From the NCBI RefSeq assembly GCF_000283155.1, contig NW_004454178.1, positions 26,282,501-26,346,500 on the forward strand: a stretch of 64,000 nucleotides of DNA. The letters run 5' to 3'. Source of the stretch: Ceratotherium simum simum. Its lineage: Eukaryota; Chordata; Mammalia; Perissodactyla; Rhinocerotidae. Under the pieces are notes generated by a model. It was given only the letters and a program-made list of their open reading frames with translations. It ran no database searches and was not told the DNA's origin. Below, one piece after another: positions 61,801-64,000 of the stretch (positions within the stretch are counted from its first letter, which is position 1; each line of letters opens with the position of its first letter). The translations under genes were made by a program, and so were the position numbers.

Positions 61801-63699
61801 CACTGCCCCAGGTCTGCTGGGCTCCCAAGCCTTGCGGCAGCTCAGCCAGGCCCGGTCTTGATCCTGCACTCACTTCTTTTAATACAGAGCCCAAAGTGGG
61901 AGGGCAGGAATGGAGCCCTCTCTAATGGAGTACGGAGGAGAAGAAATGGGACAAAAAGACATTCTGCCTTTGTGCCACATGGGATGCTGCTCCTGGCACC
62001 ACAGCATTCCCAGACACAGGCGGTGCCCATGGGAGCTCACAAATCTGACGAGAAGGGGACAACGAGTCGGGGGAGAGGTAGAGAAAACAGGGCTCCCATG
62101 CAGATTCACAGGGAGGCCAGGTGGGAGACCAGGAAAGACTAGAGAAGGAGATGTTTGAGATGGGCAGGGCTTGGAAAGTAACACCTCTTAAAAATTCTGA
62201 GCGGCAATAAATCTTCAACCGTGGACAGGAAAGAGGACTCTGAGGATTCCTCAGCACCACACCAGGGAACAAGGCGGTGACTCAGCAGGATGGTAAAGGA
62301 CAGCGCCCTTCTGGCCCGGAACTACTCTTGGCTATAAATTCACCTGCTCCCCCAAAGCAACTCGGAGGCCCTCCCAACAGCTCATAAATGCACACGACAC
62401 CTGTATGGCCCCTGGCTAAAGCTGTAATCGCCCTCAGGTTGTGAATTCATATGGGCTGCAGTCGTCTACATCTGGCCTTCAGGTCCCGGCTATTCACACA
62501 GGCCTGCAGGTAAACTTGACAGAGGGAAGTCGAAAAATCCTCAGCGTTTGTCTCAACTAAGCAAACTATGGGAATCTTTTTCTAATTTTTCAAACTGTTG
62601 GATTTTACTTTGATGTCTTTATGGTCAATAGTTCATTTTTCTCCAAAAATCAAAACGAACAAGCGAACAGGTAAAGCACAGCAGGCAACCTATCATGCCG
62701 GTGCACACAGTGACACCGGCCGGCAGACGTGCACTGCCCGCCCCGCCATGCGCCTGTGCGCCCTAATACAGCTGGGGGCAGCCCAGCCTGAGCGCCAGCC
62801 CCAAGCTCATCACTGAGGACGTCCCCCCCTTCACCTGCCTGAGGAGAACAAGGAAGGTTCAGAGAGTCCAGACGGGCACCAGAAGAGGAAACCAAAGAGA
62901 GCTCTGGTACTTCAGCGGGAGTCACCCTTAGGAACCACCAAAGGCAGCCATTAATCCTTAATCGTGCTCCCTCCAAAATCCAGAAGCCCCAGCTTTACAT
63001 TAAAAACACACAAAGGAGTATCAAGCAGAAAGTACTACAACTAAGGCTTTGTTACCCAGGAATCTCTTTAGGAAGATAATTAATAGCTTCTTGTGCCAAT
63101 GAAGAGAGATTTCCGGAAGGTTTCCCTGAGGTCACATATGTTCTCCTATTTATTTTGGCTTCACATTTCCTCTCAGCAAACCAAACAACAATAACAACAA
63201 GACATGCCCAGGAGGCAACACAAGCTTCAGGCACCAGCCAAGCTCTAACAGTTGCTGACCCAAAAGTCAAGAAGAGGGTAAGACATTCAATAACCCCTTT
63301 GCCAGTGCAGTGGTCAAATACCCTTTAACACTTGGGAATCCATGGTTAAGGCCAAACCTCACTTTTTTTATTAGTTTGGACAAGTTCTCTAGAGTTTCTG
63401 TAGTTTCTTCAAGATTCCAGATTTCTCTTTTAAAAATTGCACCTTTGTTACAGAGCTTTGAAAGGAAAGCTCCCTAGCTCTGACAGAAGCACATGTTCAT
63501 AGGGGTGACGTACAGAGGGTGACGGAGCAGCATCTTGTATCTGAGGAACCTGTGGAAGATGCTTCTCTTTAGCCCAGCTCCCCATCCTGAGGATCAGCAG
63601 CCATTTCCCCTGTTGGCACAGAGGTTCATGACATTCTCTGAGGCTACTGTTTCCCGATAGCACACATGGAGAGCAGAAATGGGTCCCTGCCCCATAACT
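61801..63699. other. Intronic stretch without recognised repeats
   Basis: Apparently unique sequence; 62270-62540 is balanced in composition and includes a MARE-type motif. A GC-rich CpG-containing patch lies at 62698-62762. No gene recognised. Confidence 0.45.
62278..62287. promoter_or_regulatory. MARE/AP-1-type motif TGACTCAGCA
   Basis: A perfect reverse of TGCTGAGTCA, the half-extended MAF/NFE2 recognition element, in repeat-free sequence. Motif match only. Confidence 0.25.
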
Positions 63700-63890
63700 G
63701 ATACGCTGGGTGACCCTGGGTGAGCGGCCACGCCTCTGAGGATCTCACGTTCCTCCTGCACAAGATGGAGGTGCCAACAGCAGCAAAGGCACTTGGTTGC
63801 TGGGATGAGTAAGTACAATGATGGACCGAAACCCTCAGCATGCCACTGAGTTAACAGTAAGTGCTTACTATTTGCATCCTGTTATTATTC
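63700..63890 (-). mobile_element. MIR SINE, minus orientation
   Basis: Reads as reversed MIR: GTGACCCTGGGTGAGCGGCC, CCTCTGAGGATCTCACGTTC, CCTGCACAAGATGGAGGTGC, and GTTAACAGTAAGTGCTTACT. Collinear with MIR. Confidence 0.75.
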
Positions 63891-64000
63891 AGGTTCTGTT
63901 CTCCTCCACTTTGCTCTTGGACACTGGGGCCTTCTCCTCGAACCCCTTCACTCAATCGAGGACAATCTACACTGTCCAGCACTAAGCAAGCTCACTTCCA

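Overview
The window is nuclear DNA from a mammal. It is almost entirely intronic sequence of one gene, HDAC4 (class IIa histone deacetylase 4), read on the minus strand. Two HDAC4 coding exons are clear: complement(26918..27162) and complement(5164..5314). Both have consensus splice sites, compatible phases and near-identity to the human glutamine-rich N-terminal domain. Human HDAC4 and its paralogue HDAC9 were compared from general knowledge, not by a search. No other gene, RNA gene, CRISPR array or bacterial-type operon is supportable.

The species signal comes from young SINEs of the ERE (equine repetitive element) type. They open with GGGCCGGCCC, carry a tRNA-like promoter head, and three are bounded by target-site duplications of 11-17 bp. 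ERE elements mark perissodactyls; an equid is most likely, while rhinoceros or tapir is not excluded.

Layout from left to right. 1-5163: intron downstream of the second exon seen here, with a MER5-like fragment, a degraded L1 3' end, a short hAT-transposase-like coding remnant and an ERE. 5164-5314: HDAC4 exon. 5315-26917: a 21.6 kb intron containing L1 pieces, a polypyrimidine block with a 62-64 bp higher-order period, an 82 bp minisatellite, two MaLR-type LTRs (one nested in an older DNA transposon) and a candidate antisense exon. 26918-27162: HDAC4 exon. 27163-64000: at least 36.8 kb of the next intron, with old antisense and sense L1M pieces, an L1 ORF2 remnant hit by two EREs, a tRNA-Glu-headed SINE, an MLT1-type LTR, an L2 3' segment, several MIRs and purine-rich tracts.

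Functionally, the two exons encode about residues 32-163 of HDAC4: the region just after the N terminus plus the long glutamine-rich coiled coil used for oligomerisation and partner binding. The MEF2-binding segment and the deacetylase domain lie beyond the left edge, and the start-codon exon was not found in the window. I found no convincing undescribed system. The most unusual items are the composite SINE at 51.3-51.7 kb, the two periodic repeat arrays, the candidate antisense exon at 22.8 kb and MEF2-type motifs inside the intron of a MEF2 co-repressor gene. Repeat family names are assigned from memory of consensus features and are tentative at subfamily level.
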